Assembly: GCA_963813495.1 (NCBI GenBank)
Contig: CAWEZC010000011.1
Span: 434,001-498,000, forward strand
Direction: 5' to 3'
Source: JACVRW01 sp963813495
GTDB taxonomy: Bacteria; Actinomycetota; Thermoleophilia; Solirubrobacterales; Thermoleophilaceae
DNA length: 64,000 nucleotides
Positions 43,063 through 52,403 of this stretch are shown piece by piece. The notes under the pieces were generated by a model. The model saw only the letters and a list, made by a program, of their open reading frames with translations. It ran no database searches and was not told the origin of the DNA. The number at the start of each line of letters is the position of its first letter. Position 1 is the stretch's first letter. A program made the position numbers and the translations under genes.

Positions 43063-43584
43063 TCAGGGCGCGAGCAGGCTGTGGTCGAGCGCCCAGCGGA
43101 TCAGCTGTGCTCGGGTGGAGACTCCCAGGCGGGTGTATATGCGGCTGCGGTGCGTCTCCACCGTGCGCACGCTGAGCACCAATCGGTGGGCGATCTCGCG
43201 GTTGGTGTGGCCGAGCGCCACGAGCCGAACGATGTCGCGTTCCCGCAGGGTAAGCCCGTCGACGTCCCGCCTTCGCTCGGAGTTCCGCGCGGCTATCCGT
43301 ACGGCTCGCACGAGCCGAGGGCCGGGCTCACGCGCCGGCGGCAAGACGATCGCGGTCTCGGGTGACGCACGGCGGAGGGCGGGCAGCGAGCAGAGACCCG
43401 CGCTGTGGGTGAGCTCGCAGTCGAGGATGAGCACGCTTGGGCGCAGGCAGCGCATTGCCTCCTCGGCGGCGGCGAGCGAGTGCACGTGGCCCACCACCTC
43501 GACCTGGCCGTTCGCCGCAGCTACTTCCTCCGCGGCTCCGTGCGCGCCTGCTACGAGGACTCTCACGAGGACTCTCGTTCGCAT
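43063..43584 (-). CDS. LuxR-family transcription factor with degenerate receiver domain
   Basis: 173 residues. The N-terminal half resembles a receiver domain (LILDCEL holds a possible phospho-Asp), but the usual acidic pair is replaced by AGAHG and the later Lys is absent, so phosphorylation is unlikely. The C-terminal HTH (TLRERDIVRLVALGHTNR, then TVETHRSRIYTRLGV) is a standard LuxR/NarL DNA-binding domain. It is divergent to the nitric-oxide reductase, suggesting it regulates that gene. Confidence 0.84.
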   Translation of the reverse strand: MRTRVLVRVLVAGAHGAAEEVAAANGQVEVVGHVHSLAAAEEAMRCLRPSVLILDCELTHSAGLCSLPALRRASPETAIVLPPAREPGPRLVRAVRIAARNSERRRDVDGLTLRERDIVRLVALGHTNREIAHRLVLSVRTVETHRSRIYTRLGVSTRAQLIRWALDHSLLAP

Positions 43585-43646
43585 GATTCGACTGTAGGCC
43601 CGGCGCCCCTCCGTCCGCGTCGGGAGCGATCACGCGGCGAGTTGCG

Positions 43647-43664
43647 GAGAACTACGTAATTCCC
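43647..43664. promoter_or_regulatory. near-palindrome with a TACGTA core upstream of the nitric-oxide reductase
   Basis: GAGAACTACGTAATTCCC is symmetric about TACGTA at seven of nine positions on each side. It lies 75 bases before the norZ start and 62 bases before the divergent LuxR-type gene. TAC-type half-sites are seen with NarL/LuxR regulators, so it is a candidate operator, unproven. Confidence 0.45.
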
Positions 43665-43739
43665 ACCGCAGGGCCTCTAGCGTCCACCCGTACGGATTTA
43701 GTCTCCCGGCCGCCCGCATCGCGTCGAGAGGGAGGCGGC

Positions 43740-46070
43740 TTGGCCGGAGAACGCAGAGGTCTTCTCGTTTCCAAGGGCTGGGTCCAGGCCGTTGCCCTGG
43801 TCTTGCTGTTCGGGTTCTTCGTCCTTGGTCTGCTCGCATACCGCACCTACCAGGCCAAGCCCCCGATTCCCGAGCGGGTCGTTGATCCTTCCGGCGAGCT
43901 GATCTACACCGAGCGCGACGTCGAGCGTGGGCAGGAGGTCTTCCTCAACAACGGCCTGATGGAGTACGGCTCGGTGTTCGGGCACGGCGCCTACCTCGGC
44001 CCCGACTACACCGCCGACTATCTACGCCGGGCGGCGAACCAGGTCACGCGCAGCTACGGCGGCGGGCGTTCGGATGTCGCCGCGCGCCGCACGATCGAGG
44101 ACTTCCGCACTAACCGCTACGACAAGCGGACAGGTGTGCTGGAGCTAACCGAGCCCCAGGCCGAGGCGCACCGCCGGCTGGTGGCGCACTACTCGCGCTT
44201 CTTTTCTGAGCCCACCACCAAGCACGGCCTGCGCCCCGACGCGATCACCGACCGCGGCGACCTCGCCGCTCTGACGGCGTTCTTCGGCTGGACGGCCTGG
44301 GCCGGCGCGGCCGAGCGGCCGGGTCACAACTACTCCTACACCAACAACTGGCCGCCCGAGCCGCGCGTGGACAACGAACCAACGGCCAACGTGATCGTCT
44401 GGTCGGTGCTGTCGCTGATCGCGCTGCTGGGCGGCATCGGCCTGCTGTTCGCCGCTTTCGGGCGCTGGAACATCCTCGGCTGGCACGGACGCGAGCAGGC
44501 GTCGCTGAGCTTCCGCACGCCCGGCGACGTCGCCCTCACCCCGGCGCAGCGGGCCTGCGCCTGGTTCTTCTTCGTGATGGCTGCGCTGTTCGTGATCCAG
44601 GTGATGGTCGGCGCCGCCTCACAGCACTATCGCGCGGAGCTGGCCAGCTTCTTCGGCATCAACCTGGCCGAACTGTTGCCCTTCAACCTGATGCGCACCT
44701 GGCATCTGCAGCTCGCGATCTTCTGGGTCGCGACGTCGTTCGTGGCGGCCGGCATCTTCCTTGCGCCGATGATCGCCCGGCGCGAGCCGCGGGGTCAGGG
44801 CAAGCTCGCGTTCCTGCTGCTGGGCGCCCTGGCTGTGGTCGTGTTCGGCACGTTGATCGGCTCGTTCCTGGGCATCCACGGCGTGCTCGGCGACGCGGCG
44901 ACCAACTGGTTCGGGCTGCAGGGCTTCGAGTACCTCGACCTCGCGCGTGTCTGGCAGGTGCTGCTTTCGATCGGGCTGTTCGTCTGGGTGTTCATGCTCT
45001 GGCGGGTGTTGCGCACGCGCCTCCGCAGGGAGCACGCGGGCAACATGCCCTGGCTGTTCTTCATGGCCGCGCTGGCGATCCCGGCGTTCTACGCGGTCGG
45101 CCTGATCGCGCAGACCGGCCAGCACTTCACGGTCAACGAGTTCTGGCGCTTCTGGGTCGTCCACTTGTGGGTGGAGGACTTTCTCGAGCTGTTCACGACC
45201 GTGATGGTCGCCTACATGTTCGTGCTGCTCGGGGTGGTGCGGGAGAAGGTCGCGCTGACGGTGATCTTCCTCGACATCATTCTCTACTCGTTCGGCGGTG
45301 TGATCGGGACGATGCACCACCTGTACTTCTCCGGTGAGCCGGCCGAGCACATGGCGCTTGGCGCCTTCTTCAGTGCCGCCGAGGTGATCCCGCTGACGTT
45401 CCTGACCGTCGAGGCATGGTCGTTCCTGCAGCTCGGGGCGGCTCAGCAGTCGAGGTCGCGCACGCCCTTCCCGCACCGCTGGGCGGTCATGTTCCTCGTG
45501 TCCGTGGGCTTCTGGAACTTCCTCGGCGCGGGCATCTTCGGCTTCCTGGTCAACCTGCCGGTGGTCTCCTACTACGAGATCGGTACCGCGCTCACCGCCA
45601 ATCACGCCCACGCGGCGATGATGGGCGTGTACGGGATGCTCGCGATCGGCCTTGCGCTGTTCTGCCTGCGCTACCTGATTCCGGCCGAGCGCTGGCCAGA
45701 GAAATGGGCGCGCATCGCGTTCTGGTCGACCAACATCGGGCTCGCCTGGATGTGCTTCGCCACATTGCTCCCGCTCGGCATCGCGCAGCTCTACAAGTCC
45801 GTGAACGAGGGCTACTGGGAGGCGCGCGACCTGCGCTTCCTGACCGAGGACACCAACGCGGTGCTCGAGTGGCTGCGTCTACCCGGCGACATCATCTTCA
45901 TTGCGGGCGGAGCGCTGCCGGTGCTCTACATCACGTTCATCGGAATTCGCCACACGGTCAAGCGAGTCACCCTCGAGGAGCCCGAGGACATCCTGTTCAC
46001 CGAGATCGACGATCCCAGCCGTGTGAGCGGAGTCAGCTCCGACGAGGCCGCCGCGGCCAAGGTGAGATGA
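43740..46070 (+). CDS. norZ: quinol-dependent nitric-oxide reductase, large fused subunit (qNOR)
   Basis: 776 residues. Reduces nitric oxide to nitrous oxide using quinol, in the cytoplasmic membrane. The first 200 residues hold a membrane helix and an extracytoplasmic domain with GQEVFLNNGL and YGSVFGHGAYLGPDYT, as in qNOR rather than the two-subunit cNOR. The NorB-like core has 12 or so helices with conserved WHLQLAIFW, EDFLELFTT, MHHLYFSG and NHAHAAMMGVYG, carrying the heme and non-heme iron ligands. TTG at 43740 has GGGAGGCGG upstream. Such enzymes detoxify NO. Confidence 0.92.
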   Translation: MAGERRGLLVSKGWVQAVALVLLFGFFVLGLLAYRTYQAKPPIPERVVDPSGELIYTERDVERGQEVFLNNGLMEYGSVFGHGAYLGPDYTADYLRRAANQVTRSYGGGRSDVAARRTIEDFRTNRYDKRTGVLELTEPQAEAHRRLVAHYSRFFSEPTTKHGLRPDAITDRGDLAALTAFFGWTAWAGAAERPGHNYSYTNNWPPEPRVDNEPTANVIVWSVLSLIALLGGIGLLFAAFGRWNILGWHGREQASLSFRTPGDVALTPAQRACAWFFFVMAALFVIQVMVGAASQHYRAELASFFGINLAELLPFNLMRTWHLQLAIFWVATSFVAAGIFLAPMIARREPRGQGKLAFLLLGALAVVVFGTLIGSFLGIHGVLGDAATNWFGLQGFEYLDLARVWQVLLSIGLFVWVFMLWRVLRTRLRREHAGNMPWLFFMAALAIPAFYAVGLIAQTGQHFTVNEFWRFWVVHLWVEDFLELFTTVMVAYMFVLLGVVREKVALTVIFLDIILYSFGGVIGTMHHLYFSGEPAEHMALGAFFSAAEVIPLTFLTVEAWSFLQLGAAQQSRSRTPFPHRWAVMFLVSVGFWNFLGAGIFGFLVNLPVVSYYEIGTALTANHAHAAMMGVYGMLAIGLALFCLRYLIPAERWPEKWARIAFWSTNIGLAWMCFATLLPLGIAQLYKSVNEGYWEARDLRFLTEDTNAVLEWLRLPGDIIFIAGGALPVLYITFIGIRHTVKRVTLEEPEDILFTEIDDPSRVSGVSSDEAAAAKVR

Positions 46071-46618
46071 GCGCGGAGACCCTGCTCGCGGCGGGCTACT
46101 CGCTCGCCCTGCTCATCTCGGCCGGCATGCTGGAGTGGCTGTCGGCACACACCCACCGGCGCTCGCTGCGCTACCGCACCGCCGGCTTCGACTACCAAGC
46201 GGACCATGACGTCTGGGTGTGCCCCGAGAACGAGCACCTCTGGCCCCACGAATTCGACCACGAGCGACGACTCGTGCGCTATCGCGCACGAGCGCACGTC
46301 TGCAATCGCTGCCCGCTCAAGGAGCGCTGCACCGACTCCGACCACGGCCGCGAGATCGTGCGCCCGGTCGACCCCTGGCCGCACTCCGAGGCCGGGCGCT
46401 TCCACCGCATGATCGCTGTGATGCTGGTACTGCTGGCCGGCCTGGTCGCTGCCGTGGCGCTGGCCCGCAACCACGCCGCCGCCGAGGCTGGGCTGCTCGT
46501 TGGCCTGCTGGCGAGTTGCGCGCTCGTAACCCGACTGCTCGTACGCGACCTTCGCGCCCACCCGGCCAACTTCCCCGAGCCCAGCCCCTCGGAGGGCCTG
46601 CGCATGAGGAGACCGTGA
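46067..46618 (+). CDS. membrane protein with four-cysteine zinc-ribbon-like insert, coupled to norZ
   Basis: 183 residues. Membrane helix about 5-22, then a soluble insert (residues about 40-100) with VWVCPENEHLWPHEF and CNRCPLKERC, and two more helices (about 120-165). The C-x2-C-x5-C pattern and the preceding CP.. motif resemble the DDE-transposase C-terminal ribbon of IS1182-type proteins, here without any transposase catalytic domain. Start ATG 46067 overlaps the norZ stop (ATGA). Function unknown; placement implies a role with the nitric-oxide reductase. Confidence 0.72.
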   Translation: MSAETLLAAGYSLALLISAGMLEWLSAHTHRRSLRYRTAGFDYQADHDVWVCPENEHLWPHEFDHERRLVRYRARAHVCNRCPLKERCTDSDHGREIVRPVDPWPHSEAGRFHRMIAVMLVLLAGLVAAVALARNHAAAEAGLLVGLLASCALVTRLLVRDLRAHPANFPEPSPSEGLRMRRP

Positions 46619-46718
46619 TCTTCCGCGACGCGCGTCTCGCCGCGCTCCCCCGGCTCTGCGCCGCCGGACCGGGCACCGAGGCCACGTTACACGACCGGAA
46701 AGGGCCGCTCTGCAGGTA

Positions 46719-46761
46719 TGGCGAGGGGCCGGAATCGACCCGGCGACACTACGATTTTCAG
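46719..46761 (-). other. tRNA 3'-end-like fragment
   Basis: On the minus strand this reads CTGAAAATC (like the anticodon loop of tRNA-Phe), then a 5-bp T-stem GCCGG/CCGGC with a 7-base loop GTCGATT, then CCCTCGCCA. No matching 5' half or acceptor partner (GCGAGGG) lies upstream. The T-loop has G for the invariant T. It may be a degraded tRNA piece or an old attachment site. Confidence 0.35.
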
Positions 46762-46806
46762 CGCGGCTTGGGGCATGAAAACGCTTGGGTTGAATGGCAT
46801 CAGGGA

Positions 46807-47244
46807 TTAGCCGATCTTCTCCGCCAGCTCGACGATGATCCCCTCCGGGCCGCGGACGTAGCAGAGCCGATAGCTGTCTTCGTAGCGCTCCACCTCGCCG
46901 ACGAGCTCCGCGCCGCGGGCTCGCAAGCGAGCGACGACGGCGTCGATGTCGTCGACTGCGAATGTGACATGGCGGAGGCCCGGGGTGTTCGCCGGCGCGT
47001 GCGGGTCGCCGCCCGGGCCCGACGGGGCGTGAAACATCACCAGCTCGAGCCGTCCGTGGCCGTCCGGGGTCTCCACCATCGCGATCTCCGCCCGGACGCC
47101 CTCGAGCCCCACGACGCGGTCCACCCAACCGCCCTCGACCGACCCCTCGCCCTGCAGCCTGAGTCCGAGCTCGATGAAGAACGCCGTCGCGGCCGCGAGG
47201 TCGTCGACCACCATGCCCACGTGGTCCATGCGTTGGATCGTCAT
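46807..47244 (-). CDS. VOC (glyoxalase/dioxygenase) superfamily protein
   Basis: 145 residues with two beta-alpha-beta-beta-beta modules: MDHVGMVVDDLAAATAFF at the start, and LRHVTFAVDDIDAVVARLRARG at the second. Metal ligand candidates are His in DHVGM, Glu in LELVMF, His in RHVTFA and Glu in GIIVELAE. It may act as a metal-dependent lyase or isomerase, methylmalonyl-CoA epimerase-like in length. The substrate is unknown. Confidence 0.8.
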   Translation of the reverse strand: MTIQRMDHVGMVVDDLAAATAFFIELGLRLQGEGSVEGGWVDRVVGLEGVRAEIAMVETPDGHGRLELVMFHAPSGPGGDPHAPANTPGLRHVTFAVDDIDAVVARLRARGAELVGEVERYEDSYRLCYVRGPEGIIVELAEKIG

Positions 47245-47397
47245 GCGCTCGACGGTAGCGACACGACGGCCCCAGCTACAGCGTCTCTCGGTTGCCTATC
47301 GGCTGGTGGGAACGCGCTGCACATCGGTCTGAATACCAGCGAGGAGTTGCTCGGCTCGATCGGGTCATTGCTGGGTACGCGAGCCCACGGAGGACGC

Positions 47398-48620
47398 TCA
47401 GTGAGAACGACTGTTCCCACATCGCTCGGCGGCCCGCGCGCGGGCGGCCTGACGGACCAGGTGGTCGCGCTCGGCGACGTCCGTGGCCCGGCGGGCGGCC
47501 TCGGCGTACGCCGAGGCGGCGGCAGGGAGGTCGCCGCTGAGGGCGAGCAGGTGGCCGCGGACGGCGTGCCACCGGTGCCGTCGCCGAGCGTCTCGCGCAG
47601 CCGGTCCGTCTCGCGCAGCCCGGCGGCGGCACCGAGGACATGGCCGACCGCGACCGCGCGCCCGAGCACCGCGGCGGGGTCCTGGCGCACGGGGTCATCG
47701 GTCAGCGCGACGAGGTCGTCGTACCAGGCGAGGATCTGCGGCCAGTCGGTCTCCTCGGCGCTCGCCGCGTCGTCGTGCAGGGCCGCGATGGCGGCCTCGA
47801 CCTGGTAGCGGCTGGGGCGCCGTTGATCGGTCTGCATGGCGAGCGCCGACTGCAGGACGCGCACGCCCTCGGCGATCTCGCGGGTGTCCCACAGGCCGCG
47901 GTCCTGTCGGTCGAGCGCGACGATGCGACCCTTTGAGTCGAGTCGCGCCGGGAGGCGGGCGTGATTGAGGAGCATCAGAGCGAGCAGCCCGCGCGCCTCC
48001 GGTTCCTCGGTGGCGAGGGTGAGTTGGCGGGCCAGCCGGATCGCCTCGCCGGCCAGGTCCACCCGGCCCGCGTGGCCGGCCGTGTAGACGAGGTAGAGCA
48101 CGCGCAGCACGACGGCGAGGTCGCCCGGCTGGTCTAGGCGGCGCCCCTGCAGGGCGCGCTTGGCCCGACTGATCCGCTGCGCCATCGTCGCCTCCGGCAC
48201 GTAGAAGGCGTCGGCGATCTCCCGGGTGGTCAGGCCGCCGACGGCGCGCAGGGTAAGCGCCACCTGGGAGGCGGCCGTGAGGTCGGGGTGGCAGCAGCAG
48301 AACAGCAGGAAGAGGGTGTCGTCGCCCTCCTCGGTGGCGGCGGGCCGCGGCTCCGCGTGCGTCTCCTCCTCGCGGCGGTGACGGGCAGCCTCGCTGCGGC
48401 GGGCGTCGACGAGCCGCCGGGTCGCGACGGTGCTCAGCCACGCGCGCGGGTCGCGCGGCGGCTGCTCGGGCCACACCCGCAGCGCCTCCAGCAGCGCCTC
48501 CTGCAGCGCGTCCTCGGCGGCCTCGAAGTCCTCACCCCGCCGGACCAGGGCCGCGAGCACCCGCGGGACGAGGGCTCGCAGCGCGCCCTCGTCCAGCCCT
48601 CGCGTCGGCTCGTCGATCAC
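47398..48620 (-). CDS. ECF sigma factor with C-terminal extension (ECF42-like), apparent frameshift
   Basis: Sigma-2 region AAEDALQEALLEALRVWPEQ, and sigma-4 with LTTREIADAFYVPEATMAQRISRAK (HTH). The C-terminal extension of about 200 residues is helical (TPR-like), characteristic of ECF42, which pairs with DGPF/YCII proteins such as the neighbour. Near 47560 the written frame departs from the family; restoring one C in GGCACC (reading GHRWHAV) gives the typical end with GHLLALSGDLPAAASAYAEA and a stop at 47398. GTG 48620 is the chosen start, eight bases after the upstream stop. Confidence 0.84.
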
Positions 48621-48627
48621 GCCGGGA

Positions 48628-49038
48628 TCAGTCGCCCGAGGGTGCCTCGGACATGACCTCCCGGACGTCGATCCACTCGTACAGCGGCTCCCCGCCCGGG
48701 CCGGGCTCGGAGGAGACGTAGGCCGCGAGCTCGACCGCGCGCTCACGCGACTCGACGTCGATCATGTACCAGCCCGCCACGAGATCGCTGGTCTCGGGCA
48801 GCGGGCCGTCGGTGGTGACCGGCGCGGCGTCCGGGCCGCCGTAGCGCACCCAGGTGCGCGCCGGCGTGAGCGCCTGCGCGTCCACGTACTCGCCGTTCTC
48901 CTCGAGCAGCTCGCTGACGTGCCTTTGGAAGGCAATGTGAGCCTCCACGTCCTCGGGGGCCCACTGGTCCATCGGGGGGAAGGGATGGTGCGGCTCCGGG
49001 CCGCCGCGATAGTGCTTGAGGAGCAGGTACTTCGGCAT
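48628..49038 (-). CDS. YCII/DGPF-domain protein, probable ECF sigma partner
   Basis: 136 residues. YCII-like ferredoxin-like fold with MPKYLLLKHYRG at the start, DGPLPETSDLVAGWYMID (the DGPF-type motif) and VELAAYVSSEPG. Genes of this type are repeatedly found beside ECF42 sigma factors, as here (same strand, gap eight bases). CAGGAGACCACC precedes the ATG. Enzymatic role, if any, unknown. Confidence 0.84.
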   Translation of the reverse strand: MPKYLLLKHYRGGPEPHHPFPPMDQWAPEDVEAHIAFQRHVSELLEENGEYVDAQALTPARTWVRYGGPDAAPVTTDGPLPETSDLVAGWYMIDVESRERAVELAAYVSSEPGPGGEPLYEWIDVREVMSEAPSGD

Positions 49039-49221
49039 GGTGGTCTCCTGGTCTCGTGGGCCGCGCCTGTCGTGGCCCTTCACCTGGTGAGCGGAGCCGG
49101 TCAGAGCTTCTCGACATGGAATCACTCAGCTAGCTCCGAGCCGTCGCGTAGGGGGAACCCTCAGCGGATGTGGGGATCTCCATTTAGCGCAACAGGCCGC
49201 CGTGATCGTGGCCGGCGCCTT

Positions 49222-50490
49222 CTAGGAGTCCATGTAAGACGGCCGCTGCTCGCGCCTGTCTGGCACGATCCGGCTGCTGGCCGGCGTCTCGACTCTGTCC
49301 ACGGCGAAGACACGCCACTCGCCCGGCACGCCTTTGAGCTGTTGGGCGCCGCGGTCGGTGAACGAGATACCCGAGCCGACGACGAGGTCCTTGACGGTGC
49401 TCGAGACGAGCACCTCGTTCGCGCCGGCGAGCGCGCCGATCCGGGCGCCGATGTTGACGGCCATGCCGCCGATGTCATCGGCCACAAGCTCGCACTCGCC
49501 GGTGTGCAGCCCGGCTCGCACCCCGATGTCGAGCGCTCGCACCTTTGTCCACGATCGCGCGGGCACAGCGGATCCCACGCGCGGGACCGTCGAATGTCGC
49601 CAGGAAGCCGTCGCCCATGGTCTTGACCTCGCGGCCTCGGTGGTGCTCGAGGTCTGAGCGCACGAGCTCGTCGTGGCGGCCCACCAGCTCACGCCAGCGC
49701 GCATCCCCGAGCGCCCCCGCGCGCTCCGTGGAGCCGACGATGTCGGTGAACATCACGGTCGTGAGCACGCGATCGGATGGGGGCGCGTGCCGGGCGCCGG
49801 TCAGGAACTCCTCGATCTCCTCGGCGTAACCCTCGGCGTCGCCGTAGAAGGGGATGTGGTCCATCCCTGGCAACACGACCAGCCGCGCGCCGGGAATGTG
49901 CTCCGCCAGGTAACGGGCGGACTCGACCGGCACGAACTCCTCCTCGCGGTGGAGTACCAGTGTCGGCACGCGGATGCTGGGCAGGAGATCCCGGACGTCG
50001 GTCTCGACGACCATGTCGAGCGGGGTGCGCGTCATCTGAGGACTGGCGGCCGAGCGCTCGAAGATGCCGCGCCCGATCCGGTCGCGCTCGCTGTCGGCGC
50101 TCGGCGCGAAGATCTCGAGCGTGCGACCCTCGCCCCAGTGCTCGGCCGCAGCGCGCACGCGCTCGTACCCGTCCACCCAGCGCTGCCCGGCCGGGTTGTC
50201 ATCGGGATCAAGGGTTCCGGTGGCAAAGGTGCCGCAGAGGATCAGGGCGCGCGTGCGCTCGGGATACGTGGCCGCAAAGAGGACGCTCATCGGCCCGCCC
50301 TCCGACAGTCCGAACAGCGCGGCGCGTCGACGGAGCATCAGCGCGCGACGTCGTCAATGCGATCTTCCAGCGGCGCCGGCGCGGCGACCGGGTCGGAAAG
50401 GCCAGTACCCCGCTTGTCGAACAGGATCAGCCGCGAGAACGAGGCAAGCTTCTCGAGGAAGCGCGCGATCCGCGGGTCGGCCCACTGCAC
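49222..50490 (-). pseudogene. broken fusion of alpha/beta hydrolase and class III adenylate cyclase
   Basis: From the start at 50490 (VQWADPRIARF), parts appear in order: hydrolase core with RLILFDKRGTGLSDP, the nucleophile region ALFGLSEGGPMS, DHIPFYGD (His), then a class III cyclase with TTVMFTDIVGSTERA (metal Asp) and, in another frame, VRALDIGVRAGLHTGECE and DRGAQQLKGVPG. The N-terminus is missing its beginning. Frame breaks lie near 50340 and near 49555. As a whole it resembles the hydrolase-cyclase fusion proteins of actinobacteria that make cyclic AMP. Probably inactive. Confidence 0.78.
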
Positions 50491-50594
50491 GCTGTCTGCT
50501 CTGTGCGTTCGGCGTAGCTACCGGCCGCTGCTGCTTTGCGCGAGGTCCGGGCGTCGCTCGGCGCGCTCGATTGGTGGCCGCTTGGCGACTCGTT

Positions 50595-51242
50595 TCATGT
50601 CACCAGCCTGTACTTGAGGTGGGTCACTCCGGGCGCCTCGACGGCCCGGACCTGCTCGAGCTGCACCTCCGCGTCCCGGAGGTTGTCGAAGATGCGTGCG
50701 CCGTCACCGAGCACCAGCGGAACGACGTGAAGCTCGAGTTCGTCCAACAGTCCCGCTGCCAGGTACTGCTGCGCGACCTGGCCGCCGCCCCAGAGCATGA
50801 CGTCCTTGCCGCCGGCGGCCTCCCTTGCTTGTTCGAGCGCGGACTCGATTCCGTCGGTCACGAAGTGGAACGTGGTCCCTCCCTCCATCACCACGGGATC
50901 ACGCGGGTGATGGGTGAGAATGAACACGGGGTAGTGGTAGGGAGGGTCGTCGCCCCACCAGCCCGTCCACTGCTCGTCGCCCCAGGCCCCACCGCCGATC
51001 GGGCCGAACATGTTTCGGCCCATCACGCCGGCCCCGATGTTCTCGCGCGATTCCTCTAGTACCCGTGTGCTCTCGTTCACCTCGCCGCCCTGCTTGTCGT
51101 GCGCTTGGCGCCAGCCGGCCAGCGGAACCACCCAGTCGTGGAGCCGCTCGCCGCCCTCGCCGAGCGGGTTGTCCTCGCTCTGGTTCGGGCCGGCGACGAA
51201 ACCGTCCAGCGAGATCGAGATATGACACCTCAGCTTGCTCAT
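50595..51242 (-). CDS. dihydrofolate reductase-family / RibD C-terminal-like protein
   Basis: 215 residues. The fold is seen in RCHISISLDGFVAGPNQS, MGRNMFGPIGG, and GKDVMLWGGGQVAQQYLAAG (NADPH-binding loop). Such proteins reduce a pterin or flavin-like substrate; most have no known role. The conserved acid in the N-terminal motif is present (SLDGF). ATG 51242 has GAGG nearby upstream. Stands alone. Confidence 0.82.
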   Translation of the reverse strand: MSKLRCHISISLDGFVAGPNQSEDNPLGEGGERLHDWVVPLAGWRQAHDKQGGEVNESTRVLEESRENIGAGVMGRNMFGPIGGGAWGDEQWTGWWGDDPPYHYPVFILTHHPRDPVVMEGGTTFHFVTDGIESALEQAREAAGGKDVMLWGGGQVAQQYLAAGLLDELELHVVPLVLGDGARIFDNLRDAEVQLEQVRAVEAPGVTHLKYRLVT

Positions 51243-51454
51243 CGTGCCTCCTCAATAGGCGGCCGCCGTGGCCGCAGGCTCTTCCTCCATGCCTATTGAC
51301 CCATCCGCGCCGAAAGACTCATCGCCGCTGCCCCACCGGCGCCCGATCGAGCGCTCGATCCCTGAGATCAAAACGCCTCCCCCCGGAACCGCTCATCGCG
51401 ATTTGCGGAAGCGTGGGTGGCCTTCCTTGGGACGCCTCCTCCTCGTCCTGAAGT

Positions 51455-52294
51455 TCAGCTCGCGAGCGCGCACAGAGCGACGCCGGGAAGCTCGTAGCCA
51501 GCGTCGGTGGCGAGGGGGACGAACGCCTCCCCGAGCCGTACCCTGAGCACTTCCCGCTCATCCTCGGGGAGTCCGCGCACCACCATCGCGAACGGGCCCG
51601 CCACGTCGATGACCCATTGCTCGTAGTCGTCGAGGTCGCGGAACTCGAAGCGCACCGGCACCTCCTCGGTGCGGACCGACCTGAAGCCGGCGCCGTCGAG
51701 CAGCGCCCTGGTGCGCTCCTCGCTCGCCATGCTGAAGGCCCCGGGTGCCTCCCGCTCCGGGCGCGGCATGTGTCCGCGCTCGACCAGGATCATGCCGCCG
51801 ATCGAGGCCCACGGGTTGCGCTCGGGCGCTCCCCACACCGAGAGCGCCAGCCGACCGCCCGGCCGCAGCACACGGCGGGTCTCGGCCAGCGCCGCGGCCG
51901 GGTCTGCCACCAGCATGTAGGTGCTCTGGCAGAGGACGCCGTCGACCGAGCCCGAGTCGAGCCCGATCCGCTCGGCGTCGATCACTCGGTAGTCGACGTT
52001 GCCAAGCCCGAGCTCGTTGCCGCGGCGGCGGGCCACCTCGACCATCTCCGGGGAGAAGTCGGTCGAGATCAGCCGGCCGTCCTCACCGAGGATCGCCGCC
52101 GACTCGAACCCGGTCTCGCCGGTACCGGCGCCGAGCTCGAGCACAGTCTCCCCGGGCCGTGGCCGGAGCGCCCCGATCAGCCACGCGCGCACCGGGGTCA
52201 GGCCCTCCGCCAGCTCCGCTAGCCAGCGCTCCCAGCCGGGCGCCATCGCCTCCCACACCTCCTGGCTGGCTCGGCGGTAATCCCCGACGTCCAT
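51455..52294 (-). CDS. class I SAM-dependent methyltransferase
   Basis: 279 residues. SAM-binding motif I VLELGAGTGE, motif II around DFSPEMVEVA, DAERIG and motif IV-like GSVDGVLCQS, as in UbiE/COQ5-like enzymes. The start at ATG 52294 (MDVGDYRRASQE) is preferred to the upstream GTG/ATG options. The family methylates small molecules; the substrate is not evident. Confidence 0.82.
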   Translation of the reverse strand: MDVGDYRRASQEVWEAMAPGWERWLAELAEGLTPVRAWLIGALRPRPGETVLELGAGTGETGFESAAILGEDGRLISTDFSPEMVEVARRRGNELGLGNVDYRVIDAERIGLDSGSVDGVLCQSTYMLVADPAAALAETRRVLRPGGRLALSVWGAPERNPWASIGGMILVERGHMPRPEREAPGAFSMASEERTRALLDGAGFRSVRTEEVPVRFEFRDLDDYEQWVIDVAGPFAMVVRGLPEDEREVLRVRLGEAFVPLATDAGYELPGVALCALAS

Positions 52295-52403
52295 CGGCCC
52301 CGATCCTAGCCGCACCGGGTCGGCCCGCGGCACTCGTTCCGCCACCAGGTGCCGGGCTGTTGCCCGCGGCCTGGAGCGCGTCGCCGAGACGGGGCGAGAC
52401 TAG

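Noticed and set aside
46219..47808. A 529-residue plus-strand open frame
   Set aside because: It covers the reverse strand of the VOC and sigma-factor genes and is Arg/Pro-rich with no recognisable domain.
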